Assembly: GCF_905115235.1 (NCBI RefSeq)
Contig: NC_051850.1
Location: forward strand, 112,347,982 to 112,411,981
From: Hermetia illucens
Lineage: Eukaryota; Arthropoda; Insecta; Diptera; Stratiomyidae
Length of the DNA stretch: 64,000 bases
Direction of reading: 5' to 3'
Shown: positions 52,601-62,029 of the stretch, piece after piece
How the letters are laid out: every line of letters begins with the position of its first letter
Position numbering within the stretch: the first letter of the stretch is position 1
The notes under the pieces: model-generated
What the model saw: only the letters and a program-made list of their open reading frames with translations
The model's database searches: none
What the model was told of the DNA's origin: nothing
Made by a program: the position numbers and the translations under genes

Positions 52601-52694
52601 TGTACTTCACCGACTTCTTGGCTACTTCTCGCGTAGAAAGTAGTCTCATGTTTAATTTAGACTTCCGAGAAAATTGATATAAACGAGCGAGCAT
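31607..52694 (-). CDS. IARS2: Mitochondrial isoleucyl-tRNA synthetase, 14 exons, 970 aa
   Basis: Class I synthetase that charges mitochondrial tRNA-Ile with isoleucine. Exons on the - strand, in order: 52694-52515, 52455-52336, 52282-52135, 45427-45220, 45166-44847, 44783-44593, 44548-44306, 43534-43368, 43291-42932, 37388-37272, 37213-37000, 36933-36699, 32070-31886, 31831-31607. All junctions are GT-AG and in phase. Motifs seen: the HIGH variant HMGH (residues 93-96) after [21 protein letters not shown] (about 121-131); the editing-domain region ([12 protein letters not shown]); [10 protein letters not shown] and [18 protein letters not shown] (661-665); and a C-terminal zinc finger with cysteines 942, 945, 957 and 960. 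The basic N-terminus ([20 protein letters not shown]) looks like a mitochondrial presequence. Length suits the family. Introns 3 (6.7 kb), 9 (5.5 kb) and 12 (4.6 kb) are full of transposons, yet all exons are intact. It is divergent with IntS9. Confidence 0.95.
32358..32565 (-). mobile_element. LINE family A fragment (RT C-terminal part)
   Basis: Reverse complement of the region equivalent to 50880-51085 of the better copy ([20 protein letters not shown]..., then HEDGRFRSL). In IARS2 intron 12. Confidence 0.75.
32640..34416 (+). mobile_element. LINE family A, 5' part with endonuclease, split by a HINE
   Basis: A 5' UTR-like part (CCAGGGCAAAACCTGGATTG) precedes an AP-type endonuclease with [32 protein letters not shown], a degraded GDFNSQV box (33424-33444) and [18 protein letters not shown] (33625-33678). 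Linker ([19 protein letters not shown]) and RT start ([20 protein letters not shown]) follow up to the HINE insertion at 34417. The element resumes at 35105. Several frame breaks and stops. In IARS2 intron 12, antisense to the gene. Confidence 0.8.
34417..35104 (+). repeat. HINE/DINE-1-like element, complete, nested in LINE A (688 bp)
   Basis: Reference copy. The 5' end ACAAGTCGGGAAACCGGAAG is followed by a small hairpin GAAGC-TAGAC-GCTTC and subterminal AAGGTTTTGTGT (34456-34467). Near the 3' end lies GACAGACAGACAG, then the hairpin AAGGTTTTGTGT-CT-ACAAAAAACCTT (35077-35102). LINE sequence breaks exactly at both ends, and the equivalent uninterrupted site exists at 30645-30668. No target duplication beyond A residues is seen, as expected for helentron-like insertion. 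Confidence 0.85.
35105..35540 (+). mobile_element. LINE family A, RT part after the HINE insertion
   Basis: Resumes with [14 protein letters not shown], has an internal deletion, then [11 protein letters not shown], a degraded RQGDAL block, [19 protein letters not shown] (35393-35449) and [16 protein letters not shown], where it ends against an inverted copy. Confidence 0.8.
35541..35918 (-). mobile_element. LINE family A fragment, inverted (linker region)
   Basis: The - strand reads [19 protein letters not shown] and, in other frames, the arginine-rich linker and [14 protein letters not shown]. It meets the + strand copy head-on near 35540. At 35918 it joins a short HINE 5' end (CCCGACTTG on +). 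Confidence 0.75.
37389..38869. other. IARS2 intron 9, part without recognised element
   Basis: AT-rich; contains a (TG)n run at 38481-38497. I see no coding or repeat similarity I trust. Confidence 0.4.
38481..38497 (+). repeat. (TG)n microsatellite
   Basis: Eight TG units in a row in IARS2 intron 9. Confidence 0.9.
38870..41660 (+). mobile_element. R1-clade LINE, 5'-truncated but otherwise well preserved
   Basis: Starts inside the endonuclease ([12 protein letters not shown], 38904-38939; [24 protein letters not shown], 39138-39167), then shifts frame once into a long frame, 39135-41552. RT blocks: [79 protein letters not shown] (40474-40512), [13 protein letters not shown]. One in-frame TAG (40938-40940) interrupts it; then the CCHC knuckle [18 protein letters not shown] (41305-41358) and a normal stop at 41550-41552. 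A short GC-rich 3' UTR follows. In IARS2 intron 9, antisense. So few breaks imply a fairly recent copy. Confidence 0.9.
41661..42931. other. IARS2 intron 9, remainder, nothing recognised
   Basis: AT-rich sequence between the R1-clade LINE and exon 9. No frame or repeat I can assign. Confidence 0.4.
43652..43867 (+). repeat. tRNA-derived SINE, diverged and internally shortened
   Basis: Same family: AATAGCTCAGTGGT-like head, CTCAGCTGTAAATGAGTACC body, GGGCGAGCGCAGTGCTGACC, then a jump to the tail GGATTGTTGCGACAACGATT with ATT repeats. In IARS2 intron 7. Confidence 0.75.
45830..46400 (+). mobile_element. LINE endonuclease and linker fragment
   Basis: [20 protein letters not shown] (45843-45902) followed by [11 protein letters not shown] and VVIGMGD matches the endonuclease of RTE/CR1-like insect LINEs. 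After an internal loss, [19 protein letters not shown] (46258-46314) matches the linker before RT. Not family A by wording. In IARS2 intron 3. Confidence 0.7.
46414..46514 (-). repeat. tRNA-derived SINE, 5' part
   Basis: The - strand gives the tRNA-like head (CCTGGATAGTTGAGTGGTTA, then a decayed B box) and body up to CAGCTGCGAATG. The tail is missing; it directly follows a LINE fragment. Confidence 0.75.
46515..47784. other. IARS2 intron 3, unexplained stretch
   Basis: Less AT-rich in its first 450 bp (46515-46960), which might be worn transposon coding DNA. No confident assignment. Confidence 0.35.
47785..47862 (-). repeat. Partial copy of the foldback MITE at 58234-58383
   Basis: GGGCAGCGTCCGAGGATTTG, CTCTGCCCTCAGAAACCGTA and the following CCGTCTTCGTC correspond to the reverse complement of 58247-58297. 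Only one arm and part of the centre are present. Confidence 0.6.
47993..48740 (+). repeat. HINE/DINE-1-like element, near full length, hairpin lost
   Basis: Starts GCAGTCGGAAAATCGGAAGC, has the GAAGC-TAGAC-GCTTC hairpin, AAGGTTTTGTTTGT, the full family middle and a short ACAGACAGACA run near 48724-48735. The sequence after that does not match the terminal hairpin. In IARS2 intron 3. Confidence 0.8.
48795..49320 (-). mobile_element. Tc1-like transposase relic (C-terminal half)
   Basis: The - strand reads [21 protein letters not shown] (compare FxQDNAPxH), then [20 protein letters not shown] and [10 protein letters not shown] (compare WPxxSPDLNPIENLWxxLK) with an end near 48798. The catalytic ENLW box is altered (reads IKSGWEL) and there are frameshifts, so it is dead. 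In IARS2 intron 3. Confidence 0.75.
49800..50185 (+). repeat. HINE/DINE-1-like element, 5' part of a second subfamily
   Basis: Starts ACAAGTCGGAATACCGGAAG, then GACGCTTCGGGTATAAAGG and TTTTGTGTTC, followed by an AT-rich part shared with 21695-22030 rather than with the 34417 copy. LINE A begins directly after it. Confidence 0.65.
50186..51391 (+). mobile_element. LINE family A, RT and 3' end, best-preserved copy
   Basis: 5'-truncated. RT blocks: [20 protein letters not shown] (first catalytic Asp), [58 protein letters not shown] (50536-50592, catalytic DD), [16 protein letters not shown]. One frameshift near 50730 leads to [20 protein letters not shown] and [19 protein letters not shown], one stop, then [20 protein letters not shown] and an arginine-rich end with stop at 51352-51354. 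The 3' UTR has the hairpin ACCGG-ATA-CCGGT, TTGTTGCGCC and a GAT repeat tail. Clade not certain. In IARS2 intron 3. Confidence 0.85.
51400..51897 (+). repeat. HINE/DINE-1-like element, variant middle, intact 3' hairpin
   Basis: Shares the GATGATGACGTCAT region with 12340-12655. It has CACTTGATACCCCACATGGC, (GACA)n at 51839-51854, then GAGGTTCTGTTTCACACAAAACCTTAAAAAG-type hairpin (about 51869-51897). The 5' end is not recognisable. Confidence 0.7.
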
Positions 52695-52950
52695 CCTGGC
52701 GGCACGTAAATATTATCCAACGTCAAATTCGCTTGCCCCCATGTGATAAGCAGTAAAGCATAATTTAGCAAGCCGGCATGGGTTTCGTTTCGCATGTTCT
52801 GCCCCAAACATTGATCAGCTGTTCAACCAGCAGACGTCAAGACGATTGACAATTGGCATCAAAACAAACTGTTGGAGCTAAGTTGGTTGTTCTGCGTATG
52901 CCTGTCGCAAATAAGCGTGCAATTTCGAGCGCTTTGAATAGATTCACAAA
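52695..52950. promoter_or_regulatory. Putative bidirectional promoter between IARS2 and IntS9
   Basis: Only 256 bp separate the two divergent ATGs, so both transcription starts and both 5' UTRs must fit here unless upstream non-coding exons exist. The interval is less AT-rich than the flanking introns and has no recognisable repeat. I saw no convincing TATA box on either strand; housekeeping genes in flies often lack one. The regulatory role is inferred from spacing alone. Confidence 0.6.
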
Positions 52951-55900
52951 ATGAAATTGGTAAGACAATGAGATTCATATTAGGAGTAAAAATTCAAATG
53001 CTTTTATTCACCAGTATTGTCTGAGCGGAGATCCTGCCAAGCCATGCTACGTGATCAGCTTCAAAGAGCTCCTCATCATGCTGGACTGTGGCCTTACTGC
53101 ACAAAGTGTTCTGAACTTCCTGCCCTTGCCTTTGGTACAAAGTTCGAAATTAGCGAATTTCGTGAATTGGATACCGAGCCGAGATCATGACCCGCAAATG
53201 GACGGCGAACTAAAGGAGTGCTGTGGAAGGATTTTTATTGACTCTGCGCCTGAATTTTGCCCGCCTGTGGACAAAGTCATTGATTTCAGTGAAATTGATG
53301 TCATTTTGATATCAAATTATCTGAACATGCTCGCGTTGCCATATATTACTGAAGGAACAGGCTTCAACGGGACAGTTTACGCTACGGAGCCGACGTTGCA
53401 AATCGGTCGTTTTTTCTTGGAAGAATTGGTGGAATATATTGAAGCTGCCCCGAAGGCAAATCTTGCCAGCCAATGGAAGGACATGACCCACTTGCTGCCC
53501 CCTCCACTATGTGATTTGTTCAAACCGAAAAGCTGGCGTCATATATTTTCAGCAGCAGATGTACAAAACAGTTTGGCCAGAGTTAAAATCGCTGGATACG
53601 ATGAGAAATTGGTAAGATTAGATTAAGATTATCGACCTGACAATTTTTATCAGCAAAAATTGAAACCATAGACACACAAGTGCAAGTGAGAATAATGGTT
53701 TTTGTCACCCAAATAAGAAGAAGTGATAAGATCTGCATGCACTCAAATTGGGTTATCAATTGAGCTATGAGTTGATTGAGACGATAAAGTCTGCTCGAAT
53801 AAATATATAGCCCAGTGTTTGCACAAAGAACCGGTGTCCCAACGGGTTATAATCATGGGAGGCAGTGACTATCAACGTCGACTCCATACCAGTTTATTTT
53901 CAGTAACAACCTCCATATAGGTTCCCATCCTAAAAACATTTCGCCCTTTCTGAGTTGTTGAATTTAGCCTTCCGTACGTTATCTGGTAAAGTTACATTAT
54001 TGTAAGCATGCCTTTGCCTTTGTAGGTACTCACATACAACGCAAATTGCACGCCACTCCTTGGACAAGAATGGTTTAGAGTGCTTGATTACTAAGGCTAT
54101 TTGGTTTAAATCATATACTTCCATACTCCGACTTCATCGATTCACATTGTAAAAGTGTGATCAAATCTTTGAAACAAAAAATGGATATATTCGTACATGA
54201 AGAGAACCTTCAACTTAAATTAGGGATAAAAGCAAATTACGTCAGCATCACAGCTCTCCTGGGTTATGTACTTGAAATGGCAGGGGTAATTCAAACTGTC
54301 GATAGAGGTTACCTTTTCCGAATGGAGGTATTCGGCAATGTTTTGATTATATATCTGACGTAAATGGAATGCTTCTTCAAATAAATTTTGCAAAGCATAC
54401 TTGTATTCCTGACTATTACTTTCATGTCATCAGCATTAAGCGGCCCCGCTTCTGATCGGCATAAAAGCTGATAAGAAAGGGATGCCGAAGCAAAACGAAA
54501 ATCTAAGAAGCTTCCCCTCAACCCGATCAAAATCGAATATCTTGGCTATATGGTTGAATTATTTATTGCATGTCTTGATTTGGGCTCTTTATAGATAACT
54601 AAACCTAACAAACTTCGAACAAATTAGTCTATCGTCATTCTCATTGAAATGTCTGGAGAGAGTGGTTAAGCACCAGATCGCAAGAAAGCGCTAAAGTTGT
54701 ATACGCTGAGTGAAAACCAACATACGTGGTTGTTAAAGAGAGGCCTCCATGAACCTTGGACAACGGAGTGTACAGATTGCAAGTCCACGGATGTAGTGGC
54801 ACATTCAGGACAGTCAGGAGGCACATCCAAAGCCAGGTCTAGTTTGGCCATCTGTAACTATGATTTGATAGTGTGAATGGTATCACATACGTACAGCTTC
54901 TCCCTTGTGGTGTGTTTCCATCTCTTTCCTGGAAGCTATTTTGGATTAGTCGCGTTAAGTAACCATGTGAATGCATCAACTGTAGAACAGCTTCTCATGA
55001 GGCAAGTTTTACTCATGTACTGGTTTCTTATTTATAAAAATTATTGTACATAAGGCCTCGGAGATTCAATTCGTTTCCAAGCAATTTCCTATAACATTCC
55101 TGTTTGGTCTCCCATATAATGCGGTTAAAGTTACATATTCCAATACTTTGTTTGCTCCAGTATCAATCGTTGTTGTTTGGTAATATCTTCGCAGGTAATC
55201 TCGATGTTTCAATCTCTTGGTTTTCCCTGTAGTTTTGTTTTCTACTAGCGGGCAAACGGTAGTGTCATATGCCTCAATATGCGGCCACTTATAAGATTAC
55301 GGTGATCTGCACTGACTTATAGAGAGTCGGCATATTCTACAATTCGAATTACAGAAGTTGCAGAGAGCAGGAAGAAACCTTCAAGCACTTCCTTCGCGAT
55401 TACCCAGCTCTAATTAGAGCCAGACTGCGGAAACTAGGTAAACAGTTCTTTGGGGAGCTCAAAGAGATCTCCAGTTGTAGGGTTGGGCAGCTCTTATCCT
55501 TCATGAACACTACGGGCTGCCTCTGAAGATCTGAGCCGGCTAGACTCTGTTCCCTTGCTGCTTCGACAATAGTGCATCATTGCACATCGTTGGCCTGATT
55601 AAAAGAAAAACCAAAAAACTATGCTGCTTTTACATATTTAGAAAAAATAGTCCAGTCATTAAAGCTGAAAATCGGGTGCGACCTCCGAATACTTCAGACT
55701 AATTAGGGTAGAAGTAAAGGGTGGCATAAGAAAGAAAAGTTGCATAGCGGCGATGTACGCCTCCGGAGTGGAAATTTATTAAGCAGAAGCAAAGCACAAT
55801 AAATAACAAAAAGAATAAATATTTTTTTTATAGGTGCAGTGAGTTATAGCTCGTCAAACGTAAATTCCTAAGACAAAACCAATTACTTTTTGGGAAAATT

Positions 55901-58900
55901 GATCTAAAACTCTTTTAAAGCGCTTTAAAGGACCCTTCAAATGAGGTATGATAGACGTCAGTGGGATGAATAATAGCGGAGCTATGATCAAACAAATGTA
56001 ATTACAACATTTTTTTATATGAAAATCAATAAAAACAAAACGTGGTTCTCTCATATAAATTGAAACTGAACCTAAATTCCGAAAATTTCGAAAATACCAT
56101 TTTTTTAAATATCTTAAAAAATAAAAAAGATAGTGAAAAAATAAGTACAAAAATGTAGCATTTTTCTTACTAAAATACTAAGTCAGCAGTTTTTTACTAT
56201 CATATTTATTTTTTGAGATATTTAAAAAAATTTTTTTTTTTGGAAAAATAAAATTTGTTTTTGGTAAATGACATTTTTTCCAAAACTACGCACTTCATAT
56301 ATTTCAAATTTTCAGAATTTATTGCGAGGGGTTAAATACAGTAGATTCCCAAGGAATTCCGCTTACTTTCAATTTATATGAGAAAACCACGATTTGTTTT
56401 GATTAATTTTTTATCAAAGATTCATGTATAATAATTATATTATTTTGATCATAGTTCCGTTATTATCCCACTGACCTCTGTCATACCTCATTTGAAAAGT
56501 CTTTTCAAGCGCTTTAAAAGAGTTGTTTGAATTATTAACTATTATTATTAAGCTATAACTCAGTCCATATTGCACCCTATCAAAAAGTAAAAAGATTCAT
56601 TCTTTTTGTTACTTAATATGCTTTATTTCTGCCTTATATCATTTATACATGAAATGCTTAGTTTTCGAGTTATTTGCAAAAAAAAACGTCGCAAAACTGT
56701 TTTAATAAAAAAAAACGACATATTTAAACATAAATATCTCGGAAACTGCTACTTGTACGAACAATTTTCACTAAACATTTTTTGCTCATTTTTAGTCGAA
56801 TTCTGCAATAATTTCGGAAACAAATGTCCACCCCGGAGGGGGTGCCACATACATATATATAATTTCCCGTATTCAGTATACTAAACTTTATATGTAGAAA
56901 ATTCGGCAAAAGTATATCAACCTTGTAAGGTAGTGAATTAGCCCTAATTGTTTCACTTGAAAGTGGTCACGTTTTGAACGTTGTTCGCCAGCTGGTTATA
57001 CCATTTCATAACCCATCCGTTGAATTCATCAACAATTATTTAAGGTCATTAATTTCTAATATTCAGCACCAAACTGCTCGACATCTCGTGTTGCATTATT
57101 GTTGCACTAGGAGTAGCGTAACAGATATAGGTAAGAACACCTGTACACTTGGTTTTCGCCGTTACAGATTCCTCTTCCAAGAGAAACATTTTCTTGAAAG
57201 CTTGTTTCGTATATGATGTTGGTTGAGGCATTTATCAACCAAATAGAGCTGTCATAATTGCGATATCGTTCTCAAATTACCGCCACGTAATTATTAATAA
57301 TAATTGTTGGCGTAACAATCCATATTGGATCAGCGCCTTGAAGTGTATTAGAGCACTTCATTCAAGGCCGAAACGGTACACTACAGTATACTGTAGGAGG
57401 CAATGTGGTTAGCATTGCGCTCGCCCGAGATTATTACCCTGATTTGACTCAGGTACTCATTCACAGCTGAGTCGACTGGTATCCGATGTCAAATCACGAT
57501 ACAATTCCCACTGCCACCAGTGAGATTTGAACCGCGAACTGCCGTACTTATTATCATACATACATAATTGATGGTTGCTGATGCAAACTGGCCGGGTTGC
57601 AAGTATTTAAAACGTGCTAGTGGTAGTCCTAGTTTAAGCGTCGATTCTACTGAAAATCTGATAATAAAAATCTGCGTACTTCTACAGGCCTTCTTTATGC
57701 CTTCTATAATGTTTTGCAGAAGCACGCTAAGGCCTAACTGGTTATCAAATAAGCGAGGCCATTATCCCACGAGATGATGATCCCACTACCACTCTCCTCT
57801 GGCCTTAGCCATAGTGAATGATCCACCTTGAAGCGTTGTCATCCCGACATCACTTTGCCTCTATGATGAGGAATGTTCTGACGTTAAGACGTACGCTGTG
57901 GGTGTTATTGATCTTCGCCCAAGGAGTATGAGGATTAATTCATGTCCACATTCCTGCCCCTTTAGGATAAACCGAATGTTTGTTTAGCTTTTTTATTCAC
58001 TTCGCTCTCCCAAGCGTATCGTTTTCACATCGTAATAGTGAAGATAATCTAAAGGAAGCATATTAACAACAAAACAAAAAATCCTGCGCTTCGCACAAAA
58101 ATGAGGAATAGGCAACACGCACATTATATATGTCATAACCATATATTATTGTCCTTATATTATTCTTTACTAATTCTTGATTTTTAACAATAATTGAAGA
58201 TAATAAATGTATATTAAAAACTATAATTTTATTAAAAAAGTCAAGCGATGACGGCTTTACGGTTTCTTACCAGGGCAGAGGCAAATCGTCAGACGCTGCC
58301 TCACCTCTGCCCTGGGAGCAGCGTGACCGTAGCGGCTCGCAGATCCCAGGGCAGAGGTGACGCCGTCATCGCTTCACTTTTTTGAAAAGCTTGGGTGCAA
58401 GCCCTAAGCGAGGGGTCCATGGACCAGGAAAGAGGGAGTAAGTTGCTCCCCATTTGGTCCGGTCCAGCATTAAGTTGATGCGGACTTACGACCTCATCAT
58501 TCTCAAAACGAATATAATTTTATTGTTTCAGGATATTTTTGGAGCTCTTCAAGTGACGCCCGTGAGTTCCGGATTTTGTCTAGGTTCAAGCAATTGGGTG
58601 CTAAGTACAGGCCATGAAAAAATTGCATATGTTAGCGGCTCATCGACGCTAACTACACATCCGCGACCAATTAACCAGTCAGCCCTTAAACATGCAGACG
58701 TTGTAATTATGGCAGGGCTCACACAAGCACCGCATGTTAATCCAGATACAATGCTTGGTGAACTCTGTATGAATGTTGGTAAGCTTTCCTAGAGTTTTTC
58801 AATCCCAATTATAAACTTTGCTAACAGTTTCCATAATTCCTTTAGCTGTAACTCTCAGAAATGGTGGATCGGTTCTGATACCTTGCTACCCATCAGGGGT

Positions 58901-61810
58901 TGTTTATGATCTTTTTGAATGCTTATCCAAAAACTTAGATAACGCCGGGTTATCTCTAATTCCGATGTTCTTCATTTCACCGGTAGCAGATAGTTCACTT
59001 GCCTATTCAAATATTCTGGCAGAGTGGTTGAGCTCAGGAAAGCAAAATAAAGTTTATATACCAGACGATCCATTCCCGCATGCATATTTGGTGAAAAATG
59101 CAAGGTTGAAACATTATAAGCGAATTTATTCGGAAGGATTCAGTACAGATTTTCGACAGGTAACTATTTTTTCTTTGATTTCTCGTAAAACCAATATGTT
59201 TTATGGATAAGAAATAACATCTTTTAACTCGTTATTTTAAGAATAAAAATCTTGCGAAATAATCTAAAACTAATTTACATACGCACTTTTGCTAATCGAC
59301 ATAAAAGGGAGAATTAATTTCGCTTGAAAATTATTTTGTAATATTTAATTTTCATATTCTATCCAAAGAGCTGCAGATATTTTTTCGAAAGCTCAGGTTG
59401 AATAGTGGTGAAAATGGTACTGACTCTGACGTAGAATTTTTTTTCATCAAAGTACGCTCTGGGAATGTTGGGTAGGTCTGTAGAGATTATAAATAAAACC
59501 TTAATATCAGACTTTAGATAAAGAGTTGTTGACCAAGACTAATATGGAAAAAACATGAAATCTGCCCCAGTACGTATATTTAAAGGAAAGTCAAACGAGA
59601 GCAAATTAGGGTTCTAATCCTTAGTATGAATTTGGATCAAATGCAGAGTAGTGGCATCGGGACATCGGAAAAAAATATAACTGCTTGGTCAAGATTGGAA
59701 AAATTGCTTTAAATAGGTAAAGCAGCTCGTTCCATATACCGCTTCATTGAAAAATTTGCAATCCCATCATTTTTTTATTAGTTGAATTAAGGACGCATTT
59801 TTTTCCATTTCCAATTCTTCTGCACTGACGTGAGGACCGTACGGATGATACACAACAGAGCACGGAATTTTTATTATCGCTGCTTTCTAGATATTTCCAA
59901 AAAGCTTTTAGTGTCATTCACAAAGGCAGTCTGTAATGCTGTGCACAGGAGAAACAAAAGGGGGGAAAACGTAAATGGGAAATTTTCCACACAAGATGGA
60001 CACAAAACCTTTATACTCGGAGCGTCTAGCTTCCGGTATTCTGACCTGTTTTTTAATAAGTGCCACGCAATCAGACAACGAAAAATAAGTTCCGCTAAAA
60101 ATATCGAAGCTGTACCAGTTTGCATTGAGCGTACGTTTTTCTCCCTTTCGAATCACTCTCTCTCTCTCTCTCAAACCATGATAACAGATCTGGTGGGTTC
60201 CCTCTGTTCGTGAAAATGACATGGGTGGCTACTGGTTTCAACAAGATGGCGTGACATGTCACACAGCTCGACACACCAGTGCGGCCGATATCGCAAAATA
60301 GCGATTTTGATTAACCACCCACATCATCCGATGTCTCCAGAATTTTATTTGTGGGGTCATTTGAAATCCGATGTAACAGGCAAACAAATCTAGTTCGATT
60401 GAAAGTCGACATACGGTGTGAATTCGTTGCCTTGTCAGCCGAAACCATAATGAACGTGGTGGAAAACGCCGAAGAAAGACACATTTGTCCCTCAATTCCA
60501 AAGGTTGCGTTCACCTTCATAAAGCAGCTGAAAGAAATCTCCCTGAATTAAAATAAATAATTATTCAAATTAATAACAAATTATTCCACTTTAAATTGCT
60601 AACTCTCTATGAATTAACTAAGAACATAATCTGATGCATTGGATAACCCTCTAAAACATTCAGTGGACTTAATTTGCTTAGTTCAATATTTTTCAGAAAT
60701 CCAAAATCGAAGTATCGTATTGACCTTTAACCCATATTTCTACTTCCTAGCCATGTGTGGTATTCTGTGGACATCCAAGTCTACGATTTGGGGATGCAGT
60801 TCACTTCATAGAACTGTGGGGAAATAACCCACAACATACTATAATTTTCACTGGTAAAATATACAACAATTTTGATTGATTTTTTGATTTCTAAATGAGG
60901 TCTTATTACAGAACCCGACTTTCCGTATCTCCAAGCACTTGCTCCTTTTCAACCACTAGCGATGAAAGCTATTTATTGCCCAATTGAAACATCTTTAAAT
61001 TTCCAACAAGCAAATAAATTGATAAAGGAACTAAAACCGAATGTGCTTGTGATACCTGAGAGCTATACACAGCCACCTTCAATGGCACCACACAAGGCTG
61101 ATTTGGTCATTGATCAGATGCAGGTAAGAGAAAATTTGAATCTTCGATACGGCTCATGAACAATAAAATAAAAAAACACGTAAAGGATTTATTTGGACAC
61201 CTATTTGCTAGTTGCTATTAATGCAATGCAATTAATAATATTTAACTATACAATTTGTGATGGGCAACCGCTACAACACATTTCTTGAAAGACGCGTTAA
61301 TTTTTTTATTCCTGATTACAGGACAGACAAGTGATCACCTTCAAAAATGGCGAAGTTATAAAACTTCCATTGAAGCGAAAACGGAATCGTGTCTACCTGA
61401 GTTCTGAATTGGCGCAGTCATTGGTTCCAAAAGAGATATCTCCTGGCACAACGTTGTCGACGGTCACGGGCTTGCTGCAAGTCAAAGATAACTTACATGA
61501 TATTCAGGTATTCGACGAGTCCACAAGCGATTCGAAAGCTAACGTTCCATCTTGTGAGCATGTGCTCAAGAAGACCAAATACGAATGGGGTACGCTTGAT
61601 GTTGATATGTTTATGAAGCTGCTGGTTCAGGACGGTATAACAAACTTAAAAACAAAACAAGGAAGCGATGGATCGCTTTCCATTTATATACCCAATGAAA
61701 AAACTACGATTCGTATTGATGATAAGAACACACATATCAGTTGCGGAGGGAAACAAAGTTTACGACTAAAATTGCGAGACTTTCTAATGAAATGCATTCA
61801 GACATTTTAG
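52951..61810 (+). CDS. IntS9: Integrator complex subunit 9, 7 exons, 656 aa
   Basis: Metallo-beta-lactamase/beta-CASP protein that pairs with the IntS11 endonuclease in the nuclear Integrator complex, which cleaves snRNA and other nascent RNA polymerase II transcripts. Exons: 52951-52959, 53015-53611, 58532-58778, 58846-59159, 60751-60853, 60912-61123, 61322-61810, all GT-AG and in phase. The first exon encodes only MKL, followed by [13 protein letters not shown], the usual IntS9 start. The beta-lactamase part carries SNYLNML (residues 103-109) where active family members have the HxHxDH metal motif; this loss is characteristic of IntS9, the inactive partner. Other family stretches seen: [48 protein letters not shown] and the IntS11-binding C-terminus ending [16 protein letters not shown]. 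Length is close to the human and fly proteins as I recall them. Intron 2 (4.9 kb) and intron 4 (1.6 kb) hold repeats. A polyadenylation signal follows at 61972. Confidence 0.95.
53612..55269. other. IntS9 intron 2, first part, unexplained
   Basis: No assigned repeat. Short frames near 54160-54530 and 54640-54860 look worn and are not assignable. Confidence 0.4.
55270..55610 (+). mobile_element. LINE 3'-end fragment with C-terminal zinc knuckle (I/LOA/jockey type)
   Basis: The frame from about 55366 reads [20 protein letters not shown] then [20 protein letters not shown], the CxxC...H...(C) tail typical of RNase H-bearing insect LINEs (CRxCxEExETxEHxLCxCPAL). The last Cys is Asp here. A stop follows at TGCL. 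In IntS9 intron 2. Confidence 0.65.
55830..56580. repeat. Palindromic (foldback) element, about 751 bp
   Basis: The ends are inverted: ATAGGTGCAGTGAGTTATAGC at left, and at right the complement of AGCTATAACT...TGCACCCTAT. Long inner arms also pair imperfectly: 55912-56060 (GCGCTTTAAAGG, GAGGTATGA, CAGTGGGAT, ATAAATTGAAA) against 56360-56525 (ATTTATATGAG, TCCCACTGAC, CATACCTCATTTG, CAAGCGCTTTAAAAG). Very AT-rich, no coding frame. It behaves as a MITE-like or foldback transposon in IntS9 intron 2. Confidence 0.7.
56581..57289. other. IntS9 intron 2, AT-rich stretch, possibly repeat
   Basis: The part 56600-56880 includes CACCCCGGAGGGGGTGCCAC and TTTTCGAGTTATTTGC wording common in insect repeat DNA, but no second copy is in the window. 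Confidence 0.35.
57290..57546 (-). repeat. tRNA-derived SINE, nearly complete
   Basis: On the - strand it has the B box (GCGGTTCAAATCTCAC), the full body and the tail GGATTGTTACGCCAACAATT with ATT repeats; the first ~30 bp of the tRNA head are missing. In IntS9 intron 2. Confidence 0.85.
57547..58233. other. IntS9 intron 2, unexplained stretch
   Basis: A 70-codon frame occurs on each strand around 57490-57780, without family resemblance. No repeat match in the window. Confidence 0.35.
58234..58383. repeat. Small foldback MITE, 150 bp
   Basis: Terminal inverted repeats of 22 bp (58234-58255 and 58362-58383) match at 21 of 22 positions; the left one is AAAAAAGTCAAGCGATGACG plus GC. Inside, the phrase CCAGGGCAGAGG occurs on both strands, so nearly the whole element can fold back. 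A partial second copy is at 47785-47862. In IntS9 intron 2, about 150 bp upstream of exon 3. Confidence 0.8.
59160..59984. other. IntS9 intron 4, first part, nothing recognised
   Basis: Ordinary AT-rich intron sequence by eye; worn transposon DNA cannot be excluded. Confidence 0.4.
59985..60055 (-). repeat. HINE/DINE-1-like 5' end
   Basis: The - strand reads CAGGTCAGAATACCGGAAGC, TAGACGCTCCGAGTATAAAG and GTTTTGTGTCC, the terminal and subterminal parts of the family. Only this end is present. Confidence 0.7.
60205..60570 (+). mobile_element. Mariner/IS630-type transposase relic (C-terminal half)
   Basis: Reads [20 protein letters not shown] (60226-60285, second catalytic Asp region), then [20 protein letters not shown] across frames (compare WPPRSxDLxPxDFFLWGxxK), then [14 protein letters not shown] stop lies within the core and frames shift at least twice, so it is dead. 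No terminal repeats found. In IntS9 intron 4. Confidence 0.7.
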
Positions 61811-61971
61811 ATGGAAATATATAATTTTTCAGATATACAAAGACTACTTTTTACAAATTGGAGTTCGCACATTTGTTGACTTTGACTTTGACTCGAAGCT
61901 AAATTTGGATATTAATGACATACGATGCAATTTTTAGAATTTATTGCTGCAAGCGAACCTTCTGTAATGCC

Positions 61972-61977
61972 AATAAA
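61972..61977 (+). promoter_or_regulatory. Candidate polyadenylation signal of IntS9
   Basis: AATAAA 162 bp after the IntS9 stop codon. Confidence 0.55.
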
Positions 61978-62029
61978 TGTATCATCCCATCCATTCAAAG
62001 AATACGTCATATTGAATTGATTTCGACAT

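Noticed and set aside
54640-54860. A - strand frame with [20 protein letters not shown], possibly a LINE C-terminal zinc knuckle
   Set aside because: The required His/Cys spacing is absent and no RT sequence lies near it.
59830-60213. 127-codon frame in IntS9 intron 4
   Set aside because: Crosses a HINE 5' end on the opposite strand and a CT-rich run, so it is composite repeat DNA.
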